From assembly GCF_030323145.1 (NCBI RefSeq), contig NZ_CP100470.1, positions 1,798,001 through 1,862,000 of the forward strand: DNA of 64,000 bases, given 5' to 3'. Of the stretch, positions 63,765 through 64,000 are shown piece after piece. Source of the stretch: Mesorhizobium sp. C432A (GTDB taxonomy: Bacteria; Pseudomonadota; Alphaproteobacteria; Rhizobiales; Rhizobiaceae). A program made the translations under genes and the position numbers. Numbering within the stretch: position 1 is the stretch's first letter; every line of letters starts with the position of its first letter. A model generated the notes under the pieces. That model made no database searches. It had not been told where the DNA came from and worked only from the letters and a program-made list of their open reading frames with translations.

Positions 63765-64000
63765 TCAACGAGCCCGGCTGGACCGTCGTCGCCGTCCTTG
63801 CCATCCTCATCCTGCTTGTCCTGGCCGTGCGCACGCGCCTGCTTGCCATGTTCGGCTATGAGTTGTCGCGCATCGAGCCGCAGCGCTCGACCCAGGACGA
63901 GTTGCGCGGCGCGGTCGACGATTTCCGCCGCGACGGCCAGATGGTGCGTGAGGACCGCGACCGTGTCGGCGGGCTGTTCGATCTCGCCGAGCTCGAAGTC
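63761..64000 (+). CDS. HlyC/CorC-like protein, N-terminal part with most of DUF21 missing
   Basis: Eighty codons are visible; the gene continues past the window. After one hydrophobic segment ([16 protein letters not shown]) the sequence goes straight to [20 protein letters not shown] and [10 protein letters not shown], then [16 protein letters not shown]. In the HlyC/CorC (CNNM) family the latter segments follow a DUF21 membrane domain of about 150-180 residues and precede the CBS pair. That domain is essentially absent here. The aroK-aroB-tlyC order is typical of rhizobia, so this looks like an internal in-frame deletion or assembly collapse. Confidence 0.7.
   Translation, partial: MINEPGWTVVAVLAILILLVLAVRTRLLAMFGYELSRIEPQRSTQDELRGAVDDFRRDGQMVREDRDRVGGLFDLAELEV

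Overview
The window looks like chromosome of an alphaproteobacterium of the Rhizobiales, most like Mesorhizobium. The evidence is the high GC content, the PhyR-NepR-EcfG general stress module, several HWE-family histidine kinases, a BetI-type regulator, a single-domain XylG-type ATPase, and several short palindromic intergenic repeats of the kind I know from rhizobial genomes. The species is an inference; no marker such as rRNA is present.

Layout. 0-5 kb: the end of a PhoB-like response regulator, then a ROK repressor divergent from a xylose-type ABC importer (xylF-xylH-xylG) with a visible promoter and operator. 5-18 kb: a general stress response island. phyR and nepR-ecfG are divergent, with three HWE kinases, a stand-alone receiver, a Crp/Fnr-type regulator and small envelope proteins (DUF1328, ElaB/YqjD-like, holin-like, glycine-zipper lipoprotein, triple PRC-barrel protein). 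I located six sites with the exact pattern GGAAC-N16-CGTT in front of these genes, plus two near-matches, so much of the island is probably one EcfG regulon. 18-23 kb: a phosphonate monoester hydrolase-like sulfatase, a VOC dioxygenase/esterase/GNAT operon and a membrane dipeptidase.

23-35 kb: an amine or methylated-amine catabolic locus. It has two phytoene-desaturase-like FAD enzymes, a GcvT-like enzyme, a frameshifted methyltransferase, a BetI-like repressor, two tandem PotD-like binding proteins, an amine oxidase and a Rieske protein. The Rieske reading frame runs directly into an ABC ATPase that has lost its Walker A, and no permease genes are present. A matching inverted-repeat operator lies in front of both transcription units. 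35-41 kb: a hybrid kinase, an OmpR-type regulator, a pseudo-receiver regulator and an L,D-transpeptidase. 41-47 kb: an RND efflux pump with its TetR regulator, then a frameshifted 3-hydroxybutyrate dehydrogenase. 47-54 kb: chrB-chrA, an ABC ATPase relic, an O-methyltransferase, a Tad-type pilus minor-subunit operon and tRNA-Arg(CCU). 54-64 kb: an M20 amidohydrolase, dacF-like and cobW-like genes, tusA, a YafK-like L,D-transpeptidase, accA, xerD, aroK-aroB and the start of an HlyC/CorC-like gene that lacks most of its membrane domain.

Two single-base frameshifts, one in-frame gene chimera, one gene relic and one apparent internal deletion occur in 64 kb. They are either real gene decay or assembly error, and reads would be needed to tell which.
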